From Candidatus Sericytochromatia bacterium S15B-MN24 CBMW_12 (lineage in GTDB: Bacteria > Cyanobacteriota > Sericytochromatia > S15B-MN24 > UBA4093): 64,000 nucleotides of DNA. A program made the translations under genes and the position numbers. A model generated the notes under the pieces. That model made no database searches. It saw nothing but the letters and a program-made list of their open reading frames with translations, and had not been told where the DNA came from. Of this stretch, positions 8,632 to 16,022 are shown in pieces (the stretch's first letter is position 1; every line of letters starts with the position of its first letter). The stretch covers positions 39,934-103,933 of the forward strand of contig DAZV01000036.1 of the NCBI GenBank assembly GCA_002083825.1. The letters are read 5' to 3'.

Positions 8632-8799
8632 ATGACGCAATCTTCCTTTCTCGATGCCATCGAGGCCTTCAACTGCCATGAGTTCTACCGCTGTCACGAG
8701 ATGCTCGAGACTCTCTGGAAGTCGGCCCCTCCGCCCTCGCCGCGCTTGAGGTCAGCTTTCGGCGCTTGTATAATGCGGGGGGAGGGACCCCCATGCTGA
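8632..8799 (+). pseudogene. Truncated DUF309-family gene
   Basis: The frame starts with MTQSSFLDAIEAFNCHEFYR and continues CHEMLETLWK. That matches the HExxExxHExLExLW signature of DUF309 proteins, normally over 100 residues. After Lys30 the similarity ends and the frame runs through Pro/Arg-rich codons to a TGA at 8797-8799, overlapping the start of the next gene. The -35 and -10 boxes of that gene lie within this non-homologous tail. I read it as a gene decapitated by a deletion that brought the PTPS promoter close; a 55-residue peptide could still be made. Confidence 0.6.
8746..8774 (+). promoter_or_regulatory. Promoter of the PTPS/reductase operon
   Basis: -35 TTGAGG (8746-8751), exact 17-bp spacer, consensus -10 TATAAT (8769-8774), with ATG of the first PTPS gene at 8793 behind GGAGGG. 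One of the best promoter matches in the window. Confidence 0.75.
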
Positions 8800-9197
8800 T
8801 TACTCGTCGTTTCAGATTCTCTGCGGCGCATCGTTATTACGATGAGTCGCTCTCCCCGGAGGAGAATCGCCGTCTCTTCGCGAAGTGCGCCGGCGCGCAT
8901 GGCCATGGCCATAACTACGTCCTCGACGTCACCGTCAGCGGCCCGCTCGATCCGCGGACCGGCATGATCGTGAATCTCAAGGATCTCAAGGCCTCCGTCA
9001 ACGATCTCGTCATCGAGCGCTACGACTTCAAGCACTTGAACTTCGATCTCGACGATTTCAAGGGAACCCAGCCGACCTGCGAGCAGATTGTCGTCACGAT
9101 CTGGAAACTGCTCGACGGAAAGCTGCCGGGATGCGAGCTGGCGCGCCTGCGGCTCTACGAATCCGACGATCTCTTCGCCGAATACGAGGGCCGGTAG
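8793..9197 (+). CDS. PTPS/QueD-fold protein 1 (catalytic His replaced)
   Basis: A 134-residue 6-pyruvoyl-tetrahydropterin synthase/QueD-family protein. Zinc ligands are visible as FSAAHRYY and AHGHGHNY, and the catalytic Cys is in KCAGAHGH. The usual LDHxxLN catalytic pair reads YDFKHLNFD, so the His following the catalytic Asp is Phe. The C-terminus keeps the ligand Glu region (LRLYESDD). The family makes 6-pyruvoyl-tetrahydropterin, sepiapterin or 6-carboxy-tetrahydropterin from dihydroneopterin triphosphate; the His loss suggests an altered reaction or a partner role. GGAGGG precedes ATG 8793. The second PTPS gene starts one base after its stop. Confidence 0.85.
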   Translation: MLITRRFRFSAAHRYYDESLSPEENRRLFAKCAGAHGHGHNYVLDVTVSGPLDPRTGMIVNLKDLKASVNDLVIERYDFKHLNFDLDDFKGTQPTCEQIVVTIWKLLDGKLPGCELARLRLYESDDLFAEYEGR

Positions 9198-9198
9198 C

Positions 9199-9633
9199 AT
9201 GGCGCGCGTTCGACTGGGCCGCGTCTACCACTTTTCGGCGGCTCACCGCCTCCATAGCCCGCACCTCTCCGACGCCGAGAACGTCGCGCTCTACCGGGAC
9301 TGCAACAACCCGGGCGGCCACGGCCATAACTACATCCTGGAGTTGCTGGTGAAAGGAGAGATGGACCCGGCGCTCGGCATGGTGATGGATGTCGGCGAAC
9401 TCGATCGGATCGTCAAGGAGCGGGTACTGGATCGTCTGGACCATCAGTTCATCGCGCATCTGGCGCCGGAGGCCCCTATCTCGACCTCCGAGTCCGTCAC
9501 CTACGTCATCTGGTCGTGGCTGACGGACACGTTGCCGGCGGGGGTTCTTTTGCATCGCGTTCACCTCGAGGAGACGCGTTCGAACTTCGTCGACTATCAC
9601 GGGGAAGATCACCCTGGAAAGGCTTCGGCATGA
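9199..9633 (+). CDS. PTPS/QueD-fold protein 2 (canonical catalytic motif)
   Basis: A 144-residue paralogue of the preceding gene. Zinc ligands are in FSAAHRLH and GGHGHNY, the catalytic Cys is in RDCNNPGGHGH, and the catalytic Asp-His pair is intact as RLDHQFI. A Glu in VHLEETRSN completes the site. It starts one base after the stop of PTPS 1, and its own stop overlaps the reductase start as ATGA, so all three are surely co-transcribed. The absence of queC/queE beside it, and the adjoining sepiapterin-reductase-like SDR, favour biopterin-type over queuosine synthesis. That is inference from context. Confidence 0.87.
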   Translation: MARVRLGRVYHFSAAHRLHSPHLSDAENVALYRDCNNPGGHGHNYILELLVKGEMDPALGMVMDVGELDRIVKERVLDRLDHQFIAHLAPEAPISTSESVTYVIWSWLTDTLPAGVLLHRVHLEETRSNFVDYHGEDHPGKASA

Positions 9634-10322
9634 GGGTCGCCATCGTCACGGGGGCCGGCCGCGGGATTGGCTGCGCCATCGCTCGGGTTTTGGCCGCGAA
9701 GGGCTGGCGTCTGGTCCTCGCGGCTCGGAGCTCCGAGGAACTGGAGAGGCTTGCGAGCGAGTTGCCGGAGGCGATTGCCGTCCCCACGGATCTCACGCGC
9801 CCCGACGAGGTGCTGAGACTCGTTGCCGCAGCCAGGGACCGCTGGGGAAGGGTGGATGCCCTGATCAACAACGCGGGGCTGACGCGCGTCGCCCGCTTCG
9901 AGGAGACCTCGCCGGAGGACTTCGACCAGGTGATGGCGGTCAACGTGAAGGGCCCCTTTCTCTGCATGCAGGCGGTACTTCCACTGATGCGCGAGCAGGG
10001 TTCCGGGCAGATCCTCAACCTTCTCTCGGTGGCCGCCAAGCGGGTCTTTCCGGAGTGGAGCGTCTACTGCGCCTCCAAGTTCGCGCTGGACGGCATGAGC
10101 AAGGCCCTGGCCGAGGAACTCAAGGGAACGGGCATCCGGGTGAGTGCGATTTACCCGGGAGCTACCGATTCGCCCCTGTGGGACGACGTGGGCCCGGATA
10201 TTCCCCGAGAGGGCATGATGCGCCCCGAGGCCGTCGCCGAGGCCGTGGCCTTCATGCTGGATCAGCCTGCCTCTTCGCGTATTTCCGAACTCGTGATCGA
10301 GCCTGCCGCCGGAGACGTCTAG
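9630..10322 (+). CDS. Short-chain dehydrogenase/reductase, possible pteridine reductase
   Basis: A 230-residue classical SDR with the NADP-type TGAGRGIG motif near the N-terminus, LINNAG, a catalytic Ser in LLSVAAK and the YCASK Tyr/Lys pair. The Arg in GRGIG and in AARS favour NADPH. Its ATG overlaps the PTPS 2 stop, and SDR enzymes complete tetrahydrobiopterin synthesis as sepiapterin reductases after PTPS. The sequence itself does not prove substrate; fatty-acid or sugar reductases share these motifs. GTP cyclohydrolase I, needed upstream, is not in this window. Confidence 0.85.
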   Translation: MRVAIVTGAGRGIGCAIARVLAAKGWRLVLAARSSEELERLASELPEAIAVPTDLTRPDEVLRLVAAARDRWGRVDALINNAGLTRVARFEETSPEDFDQVMAVNVKGPFLCMQAVLPLMREQGSGQILNLLSVAAKRVFPEWSVYCASKFALDGMSKALAEELKGTGIRVSAIYPGATDSPLWDDVGPDIPREGMMRPEAVAEAVAFMLDQPASSRISELVIEPAAGDV

Positions 10323-10336
10323 CTGCCTAGATTCCG

Positions 10337-10364
10337 TTGACGCGCCTATCCTCCGAGGTAGGAT
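10337..10364 (+). promoter_or_regulatory. Promoter of the small ORF at 10410
   Basis: -35 TTGACG (10337-10342), 16-bp spacer, -10 TAGGAT (10359-10364), about 45 bases ahead of a start with a strong GAGAGGAGG. It gives support to an otherwise unrecognised short gene. Confidence 0.55.
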
Positions 10365-10409
10365 GGCGGCAGAAGCGCCCGCGTCGCGGGCCAGCGAGAG
10401 GAGGAAGCG

Positions 10410-10619
10410 ATGTCCGAGAAGAGTGAAGCGGCAGAAGCGGATCGGCGGCCATCGCATCCGGACCGCTTGCCGGTTTGCGCCCCCCCGCCCCACGTGCCGA
10501 TGACCTCGGATATTCCCGCGGAATGGCGCGAGGGACGTTACGTCACCCTGACGGTGGGAGGCGACGTGGACATGAGCGAGACGCATCCCACCGACGCTAA
10601 CCCCGAGGCCCGGGGTTAG
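10410..10619 (+). CDS. Small Pro/acidic protein of unknown function
   Basis: 69 residues, MSEKSEAAEADRRP then PDRLPVCAPPPHVPMTSDIPAEWREGRYVTLTVGGDVDMSE, with low complexity and no membrane segment. I do not recognise it. Expression is supported by a TTGACG/TAGGAT promoter and by GAGAGGAGG ahead of the ATG. Its stop codon lies in the first block of dispersed repeat copy B, so the 3' end of its transcript would contain the repeat. Confidence 0.55.
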   Translation: MSEKSEAAEADRRPSHPDRLPVCAPPPHVPMTSDIPAEWREGRYVTLTVGGDVDMSETHPTDANPEARG

Positions 10620-10691
10620 CGCCAGCGGCTGTTGATTAGCGCCGGCGGCTGTTGATTAGGACCGCGAGAGAACGCCGTAACGAGCTTTGCT
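10616..10691 (+). repeat. Dispersed intergenic repeat, copy B (shortened, first block duplicated)
   Basis: It carries the three blocks seen at 2184-2286: TTAGCGCCAGCGGCTGTT (10616-10633, repeated with one change right after), GCGAGAGAACGCCGT (10664-10678) and AACGAGCTTTGCT (10679-10691). The roughly 47-base interior that closes the hairpin in copy A is absent. It fills the whole gap between the convergent small ORF and the antiporter and may act as their shared 3' element; GAGC-TTT-GCTC at its edge can form a small stem. Confidence 0.6.
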
Positions 10692-11900
10692 CTAGGGATC
10701 TGACCGCGGGGCCGGGAGCCAGGCCTTGGGGGGCGCTGGTTGCTCGCTTCCCTCGCCGGATCGCAGCAAGGCATGGCGGGTCAGCAGGGGGCCGACCGTC
10801 TCGAAGATGACGATGGCTCCCAGGGTGATGGGGAGAAGGGGACCTGCCACGTCGGGAAACTTGGCCTCCACCATGGCGGCGAGTCCGATGGCCATGCTGG
10901 CCTGGGGAACCAGTCCGAAGCCCATGTAGCGGACGCTGGCGGGACCGCAGCCTGAAACCCAGGCTCCGAGGCTTCCGCCGGCTATCTTACCTATCAAGCG
11001 TCCACCCACGTAGGCCAGCCCGAGCCATCCGAGCGATCCCAGATCGGCGAGGTGCAGGGTCGCGCCCGATAGGGTGAAGAACATCACCAGGAGCGGTCCT
11101 TCCATCGCTCGCCCCTGCTCGAAGACCTGATTCTTGAAGGGATGGGCGTTCGCCACGAACGCCCCGAACGTCAGCATGGTCAGCAGCACCGAGAGGTGGG
11201 TGGCCTCCGAGATGCCGGCGCCCAGCATGATGAGCCCCAACGTGGGAATCTTCAAGCTATCCCTGCCGACCCGGCTGCGAGACCATGCGCGCAGCCCGAA
11301 GCCCAATGCCAGTCCCAGCACGAGGGAGCCGCCGATTTCCAGGACGGGGCCCTGGATCAGCATCATGGGATCGGCTCCGCCGCTGCGCATCAGGGCGACG
11401 AGGGTCATGAGGAGACTGAAGAGCGCGATTTCGACCAGGCCGTTCAGCGCGACCACCGCGAGCAGGGACTTGACCAGCTCTCCCTTGCCGCGCATGTCCC
11501 TGATGACCGAGACGGTCGCCGCCGGATCGGTGGTTCCCGCGATGGCGCCCAAGAGGAGCGCCACCTCGATGGGGGCTCCGCAGAGGCGCGCGAGAGCCGT
11601 CACAACGGCCAACGTGGCGAGGGACTGAATGACCGTCAGGGTGAGGAAGCGTTTCCCAAGTTTTTTCAGGTCGCCCAGGCGGAACTCCTCGCCGAGCATG
11701 AAGAAGATCGACGCGAGGCAGAAGGCGCCGAGCGGCTTCAGGGCAGCGACGGCATCGGCGCCGACGACATGAAGCATGGAGGGGCCGATCACGACTCCAG
11801 CCAGCAGGTAGCCGGTGACTGCGGGTAGGCCGATTCGCTTGAGAAGCCGAGAGGCGACGAAGCCTACCAGGACGAGCAGCCCGAGGGAAAGCAGGGTCAT
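10692..11900 (-). CDS. Cation:proton antiporter, CPA2/KefB-like membrane domain
   Basis: 402 residues, almost wholly hydrophobic with about 12 predicted membrane spans, resembling the Na+/H+ exchanger (CPA2) domain of KefB/NapA-type proteins. Family-typical pieces are GLPAVTGYLLAGVVIGPS near the N-terminus and GTTDPAATVSVIRD, where the Asp matches the ion-binding region. No C-terminal TrkA-N/RCK domain is present, so it is a minimal antiporter. Its ATG overlaps the stop of the PII-like gene upstream (ATGA), suggesting that protein regulates it. The transported ion (Na+ or K+) is not deducible. Confidence 0.85.
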   Translation of the reverse strand: MTLLSLGLLVLVGFVASRLLKRIGLPAVTGYLLAGVVIGPSMLHVVGADAVAALKPLGAFCLASIFFMLGEEFRLGDLKKLGKRFLTLTVIQSLATLAVVTALARLCGAPIEVALLLGAIAGTTDPAATVSVIRDMRGKGELVKSLLAVVALNGLVEIALFSLLMTLVALMRSGGADPMMLIQGPVLEIGGSLVLGLALGFGLRAWSRSRVGRDSLKIPTLGLIMLGAGISEATHLSVLLTMLTFGAFVANAHPFKNQVFEQGRAMEGPLLVMFFTLSGATLHLADLGSLGWLGLAYVGGRLIGKIAGGSLGAWVSGCGPASVRYMGFGLVPQASMAIGLAAMVEAKFPDVAGPLLPITLGAIVIFETVGPLLTRHALLRSGEGSEQPAPPKAWLPAPRSDP

Positions 11901-12262
11901 TCGCGCCCTCCCGCCGCGCCGTGATCCTTGTCCCCCTGATAGCAGCGGTACGTTCCGACCTTCCAGCTGCAGAGCATGCCGCTGTAGGGTGCCGAGAAAC
12001 CTCCCAGCACCTGGTCGGCGGCTGCGATGACCGCCGTGACGAAGGGCTCCGGAACGACGGTGAGAATCGTCTTGCCGGACTCATGGTCCGTGCCTTCCAT
12101 GCCCCAGTGTCGTCCCAGGGCGGGGTGCATCCCGAGCCAGCCGAGAAGTTGCATGCCTTGGCTATCGAAAACGGTGGCGCCGGGGGAGCCGGCGTCCTTC
12201 ATGGCTTCCAGGAGGTCGGGCAGACGGTCGGCCGATGGGAGCGTGATGAGGATGGCTTCCAA
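11897..12262 (-). CDS. PII-like signalling protein
   Basis: About 121 residues. The order ILITLPSADRLPDLLEAMKD...GATVFDSQGM...KTILTVVPEPFVTAVIAAADQVLGG has the beta-alpha-beta repeat pattern of PII/CutA-like proteins, with a C-terminal Cys-containing tail (LCSWKVGTYRCYQG). Start TTG 12262 is chosen because AAAGGAG lies six bases upstream. Its stop overlaps the antiporter start, paralleling the known coupling of PII-like proteins to transporters. Ligand is unknown. Confidence is moderate for family and good for being a real gene. Confidence 0.65.
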   Translation of the reverse strand: MEAILITLPSADRLPDLLEAMKDAGSPGATVFDSQGMQLLGWLGMHPALGRHWGMEGTDHESGKTILTVVPEPFVTAVIAAADQVLGGFSAPYSGMLCSWKVGTYRCYQGDKDHGAAGGRE

Positions 12263-12379
12263 GGAGGTCTCCTTTCCAAGCGGAGGCAAGCGCCTCAAGA
12301 GACCTTCCAGTGTAGGCACGCGGAGTTACCCCGTCTTGACGGGGGGGAAAAGCGGGGATGAACGAAGGACAGCTTGCTT

Positions 12380-13927
12380 TTATCGGCGGGGGAAGAAGCG
12401 TTTCGATTCGGCCCGGAGGTAGCATGCCAGGCGATCGCCCAGCGCGGCGATGGTGATCTGGGGGTTGACCCCCAGGGACGTCGGGAAGAGGCTTCCATCG
12501 CAGACGAAGAGGTTTTCGAGCCCGTGAAGGCGTCCCCAGGAGTCGGTCGCCGACTTTCCCGGGTCCGCGCCCATGGCCGCGGTGCCCATCTGATGCGCGG
12601 AGAAAACGGCCATGCGATTCGGCTCGATGCGCAGGCGATCGATCTTCGGGAGGTCGGCCTCGCCGCGAATGACTAGGCCCTCGCTGTGAGGCACGATCAC
12701 CTCGCGCGCGCCGGCCGCGAGGTAGATGCGGGCCAGCGCCCGCAGGCCCTTGCGGAACTTCTCCTGGTCCCGGGGATTGACCCAGTAGTCGATCTCGGGA
12801 AGGCCCCGGGAGTCGGCCCGGACCTCGCCTCGGCCGTCGTCGTGCAGCAGGACGATGGCCGCCGCCATGCGGTCGTAGAGTCCCATGGCCTCGATGGCTG
12901 CCGGTCCCCAGCGGAAGAGGTTGGAGCCCATCATGCCGGGGTAGGCGAAGATGGACTCGATCAAGATGCCTTCGGTTTCCAGGTCCGAGACGTAGGTGGT
13001 GAAGTGGATGCCCTGGTAGCTGTTCACCGCGTGGTCGAAGACGCCCACGGCCGCAGTGGTGGGGTGCAAGGTGAGGTTGCGACCGACGTGGGTGTTTCCG
13101 AGGCCGTTACGCTGCAGCAGAACCGGAGTGCTGACGGCTCCGCCCGAGACGCTGAAGACCTTGGCGCGAACGCGGAAGTGATGCTTGGTTCCGGTGGCCG
13201 GGTTGGAGAGGATGCCGCGCACGGCGGCGATGCGATCGCCCTCGCGATCGAACTCGGTTGCCTCGGCGTGGGGAAGGAGCTTCGCGCCGAAGTGGAGGGC
13301 GCGCGGGACGTAGGTGACCAGCATGCTTTGCTTGCGGTCGTAGGCGCAGCCCAGCATGCAGAACCCGGAGTTCAGGCACTGGGTACGGTTATGCTCGAAG
13401 ATGCCGGCCTTCATCCCGAGCTTGGCGGCGCCCTCGAGAAGCAGGCGCCCATTTTTGGGGACGGCCGCCGGTGGGATGGGCTGGACGTTGAGGATGCGCC
13501 GGACCTTCGAGAGGCTTTGCCTCAAGTCCGCTAGGCGGATTCGGTCGATCCCGTGGTTCGAGGCCCAGTCTTCGAGGACGGATTCGGGCGGGTCGAAGCA
13601 GATGGCCCAGTTGACCGTCGTGCTTCCGCCCACGGTGCTGCCGTGAAGGACGGTGATGGCCCCGTCTTGGGTGGTTCGTGCCCCGCCTTCCTCGAAGAGC
13701 AGGGGCATCATGTCTCTTTCTTGCTGGTTGAAGGCCTTGCGGGTGTGGTAGCCGCCCTTCTCGAGGATGACGACGGAGAGTCCCGCCTCGGCGAGTTCGC
13801 TGGCGAGGACGGCTCCGCCCGCGCCGGACCCTATCACGCAGACATCGGCCTCGAGATCTAGATCGCGGTTGTAGGCTGAATCGACCGTCGGCATCCAGTC
13901 GGTGATCGCATGGGGGATCGGGGTCAT
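12380..13927 (-). CDS. GMC-family FAD oxidoreductase
   Basis: A 515-residue glucose-methanol-choline oxidoreductase. The FAD Rossmann motif is CVIGSGAGGAVLASELA (about 31-47) with the following ILEKGG. The GMC signature HGSTVGGSTTVNWAICF is present, and the C-terminal active site includes SAHQMGTAAMG and a NPQITIAALGDR FAD-binding tail. A CxxxGxCMLGC Cys cluster sits in the middle. The gene overlaps (ATGA) a Tat-exported subunit of the gluconate-2-dehydrogenase subunit 3 type, so the complex probably acts outside the cytoplasmic membrane as an alcohol or sugar dehydrogenase. The substrate is not deducible. Confidence 0.9.
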   Translation of the reverse strand: MTPIPHAITDWMPTVDSAYNRDLDLEADVCVIGSGAGGAVLASELAEAGLSVVILEKGGYHTRKAFNQQERDMMPLLFEEGGARTTQDGAITVLHGSTVGGSTTVNWAICFDPPESVLEDWASNHGIDRIRLADLRQSLSKVRRILNVQPIPPAAVPKNGRLLLEGAAKLGMKAGIFEHNRTQCLNSGFCMLGCAYDRKQSMLVTYVPRALHFGAKLLPHAEATEFDREGDRIAAVRGILSNPATGTKHHFRVRAKVFSVSGGAVSTPVLLQRNGLGNTHVGRNLTLHPTTAAVGVFDHAVNSYQGIHFTTYVSDLETEGILIESIFAYPGMMGSNLFRWGPAAIEAMGLYDRMAAAIVLLHDDGRGEVRADSRGLPEIDYWVNPRDQEKFRKGLRALARIYLAAGAREVIVPHSEGLVIRGEADLPKIDRLRIEPNRMAVFSAHQMGTAAMGADPGKSATDSWGRLHGLENLFVCDGSLFPTSLGVNPQITIAALGDRLACYLRAESKRFFPRR

Positions 13928-14523
13928 CGGGGCATGCTCTCGAAGACGTGGGGGTTGGGATTGGCCGCGAGATTTCCCTGGTTGTCCATGCCGAGCCCGA
14001 AGTCGTAGCGGCCGATCCAGGGACCGGGATAGCCGATTTGCGGCCAGGAGGCGGGGTCCATGTAGAAGAGCATGGCGCTAATCTTGTTGAGAGCTACGAA
14101 GCCCTGCCTTTGCAGGCTGAGCGAGCTCTGCTGCCAAGACGAAAGGTAGGCGTCCTGGGCGGCGGCATCCATCGCCGAGAAGGGCTGGAAGCGGAGGTTG
14201 AGCCAGGTGAGGTCTTCCAGGGAGTTGAGAAGCTGCTGGAGGTCGTGCTGGAGGCGAGGGTTGGCGGCGGCGAAGAGGCGATCGGCGGCGCTGGCGACCC
14301 CGACCTCGGCGGCTCCGACGCGCGAGGGAAGGGTGGGGAGGAGGCGCTTGGAGGCGGCGTCGAGGGCGGTCCATTCCTTGGGGGAAAGGAATTGGAGCGC
14401 GCGGTCGGGGTAACGGATCCGTTCACAACCGCCAAGCGCAAAGGAACCCGCAAGCCAGCCGGTGGAAAGGCCCAGGGCATTGCGGAGAAAGCGACGGCGG
14501 CTGATCCGGGGGATGTCGCTCAT
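13924..14523 (-). CDS. Tat-exported gluconate 2-dehydrogenase subunit 3-like protein
   Basis: 199 residues beginning MSDIPRISRRRFLRNALGLS. The twin-arginine motif SRRRFLR is followed by a hydrophobic stretch ending in LGGC, so it is a Tat substrate and perhaps a lipoprotein. The rest, with FLSPKEWTALDAASKRLLP and the C-terminal GYPGPWIGRYDFG, is typical of the small subunit of GMC-type membrane dehydrogenases. The flavin subunit gene overlaps by four bases downstream. Because GMC subunits are often co-exported with this partner, the two likely form one exported enzyme. Confidence 0.85.
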   Translation of the reverse strand: MSDIPRISRRRFLRNALGLSTGWLAGSFALGGCERIRYPDRALQFLSPKEWTALDAASKRLLPTLPSRVGAAEVGVASAADRLFAAANPRLQHDLQQLLNSLEDLTWLNLRFQPFSAMDAAAQDAYLSSWQQSSLSLQRQGFVALNKISAMLFYMDPASWPQIGYPGPWIGRYDFGLGMDNQGNLAANPNPHVFESMPR

Positions 14524-14669
14524 GACTGGGGTGCGGCCTCGGCTGCGGCTTCTCGGGCGAGTCGCTCGGAACGCTTGGTGCGGATCATCGCGACCAAGGT
14601 GAAGAGGATCAGGGCCCAGCCGATGAGCGAGCTGACCAGAGCGACGATGGGAAGCCAGGAGGGGATCAT
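14520..14669 (-). CDS. 49-residue single-span membrane protein
   Basis: The frame reads MIPSWLPIVALVSSLIGWAL then ILFTLVAMIRTKRSERLAREAAAEAAPQS: one membrane helix followed by a basic, then Ala/Glu-rich tail. GAAGGAG lies seven bases before the ATG, and its stop overlaps the Tat subunit start (ATGA), making it the first gene of the dehydrogenase operon. It may anchor the complex or pass electrons to the membrane, but carries no heme motif. It is too short for routine gene callers. Confidence 0.6.
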   Translation of the reverse strand: MIPSWLPIVALVSSLIGWALILFTLVAMIRTKRSERLAREAAAEAAPQS

Positions 14670-14748
14670 CGGAAACTCCTTCAATCAAACGCGCCCCGTC
14701 TGCGAGGGGCCTGTCCATTATAGGCGTTCGGAGGGTTCCCGAAAAGAA

Positions 14749-14772
14749 AGAGGGAGGCGACAGCCTCCCTCT
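14749..14772 (-). terminator. Intrinsic terminator of isocitrate dehydrogenase
   Basis: On the minus strand the stem AGAGGGAGGC/GCCTCCCTCT with a 4-base loop is followed by TTCTTTTC. It lies 16 bases beyond the stop at 14788 and is a textbook rho-independent terminator. Confidence 0.85.
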
Positions 14773-14787
14773 CGACGATGGGATCGC

Positions 14788-15885
14788 TCAGGCGCGAGCG
14801 GGAATCCGCTGGAGCTTCTCGATGATCGCGTCGGCGAACTCGATGGTCGTGAGGCCCTTATCGACGTGGTTCGCGATCAGGTCGGGGGTGACCTTCTTCT
14901 CGCGGAGGCATTCGATGATGGCTTGTTCCATGCGCCGGGCGGCATCGGTCTCGCCGAGGTCCTTGAGCATCATGCTGGCCGAGAGCAACTGGGCGAGGGG
15001 GTTGGCGAGATTGGTGCCTGCGTACTTCGGGGCCGAGCCATGGGTGGGCTCGTAGACGGTGGCGGCGCTGCCGATGTTGGCACCCGGAGCCACTCCCAGA
15101 CCGCCGATGAGGCCCGCGCCGATGTCCGAGAGGATGTCGCCGTAGAGGTTCTCGGTCACGATGACGTCGAAGGTCTCCGGACGGATCACCAACTGCATGC
15201 AGGTGTTGTCGACGATCAGGTCCTCCAGTTCGATCTGGGGGAAGTCCTGGGCAACCCGACGACCCACCTCGAGGAAGAGGCCGTCGGTGAACTTCATGAT
15301 GTTGGCTTTGTGGACGATCGTCACCTTCTTGCGGTTGTTCGCCACGGCATACTCGAAGGCGGCGCGCACGATGCGCTCGGAACCCGACTCGGAGATGGGC
15401 TTGAGGGTAATGGCCGAGCCTGCCTTGATCTTCTTGTTGTAGAGGCGTTCGACGAGTTCGCGAACTACCTGGACGCCTTCCGATTCCTTCTCGAACTCGA
15501 GGCCGGCGTAGGTATCCTCGGTATTCTCGCGGAAGATCACGAAGTCGACCTTGTCGAAGCGCGATGGGATACCCGGATAGAGCTTGCAGGGGCGAACGCA
15601 GGCGAAGAGATCGAGTTCCTGGCGCATCGCGACGTTGACCGAGCGGAAGCCGGTTCCGATGGGCGTGGTCAAGGGGCCCTTCAGGGCGATCTTGTTCCGC
15701 TTGATCGAGTCGATCACCGCCTGGGGCAGCGGGGTCGTATCACCGGTCCGAGCCATGTAATCGACACCAGCGTCGTAACGCTCCCATTCGAAAACGACGC
15801 CCGTCGCTTCGAGAACGCGGACGGTCGCTTCGGTAATCTCGGGACCAATGCCGTCTCCGGGAATCAGGGTCACGCGGTAGGCCAT
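14788..15885 (-). CDS. NAD-type isocitrate dehydrogenase (isopropylmalate dehydrogenase superfamily)
   Basis: 365 residues of the beta-decarboxylating dehydrogenase family, starting with VTLIPGDGIGPEIT. Substrate-contact sequences SVNVAMRQELDLFACVRPCK and FRENTEDTYAGLEFE look like short NAD-dependent isocitrate dehydrogenases; 3-isopropylmalate dehydrogenase and homoisocitrate dehydrogenase are close relatives. Metal-binding Asp residues lie in LYGDILSDIGAGLIGG, and the cofactor site reads EPTHGSAPKYAGTNLANP. Expected role: isocitrate to 2-oxoglutarate in the TCA cycle. A CCGGGC-CAAA-GCCCGG hairpin (15912-15927) lies in its leader. It is transcribed alone and ends at a strong terminator. Confidence 0.85.
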   Translation of the reverse strand: MAYRVTLIPGDGIGPEITEATVRVLEATGVVFEWERYDAGVDYMARTGDTTPLPQAVIDSIKRNKIALKGPLTTPIGTGFRSVNVAMRQELDLFACVRPCKLYPGIPSRFDKVDFVIFRENTEDTYAGLEFEKESEGVQVVRELVERLYNKKIKAGSAITLKPISESGSERIVRAAFEYAVANNRKKVTIVHKANIMKFTDGLFLEVGRRVAQDFPQIELEDLIVDNTCMQLVIRPETFDVIVTENLYGDILSDIGAGLIGGLGVAPGANIGSAATVYEPTHGSAPKYAGTNLANPLAQLLSASMMLKDLGETDAARRMEQAIIECLREKKVTPDLIANHVDKGLTTIEFADAIIEKLQRIPARA

Positions 15886-16022
15886 GAAGTTAGTTCCTCC
15901 ATCATACTTGGCCGGGCCAAAGCCCGGTTGCTTCTCATTCTAAAATGATGCCACGCCCGAATTGGCTTGTCTAGGATATTATAACGATCGCATCCCCTCG
16001 TTAGGTCCTCGAAGGAGGCGGC

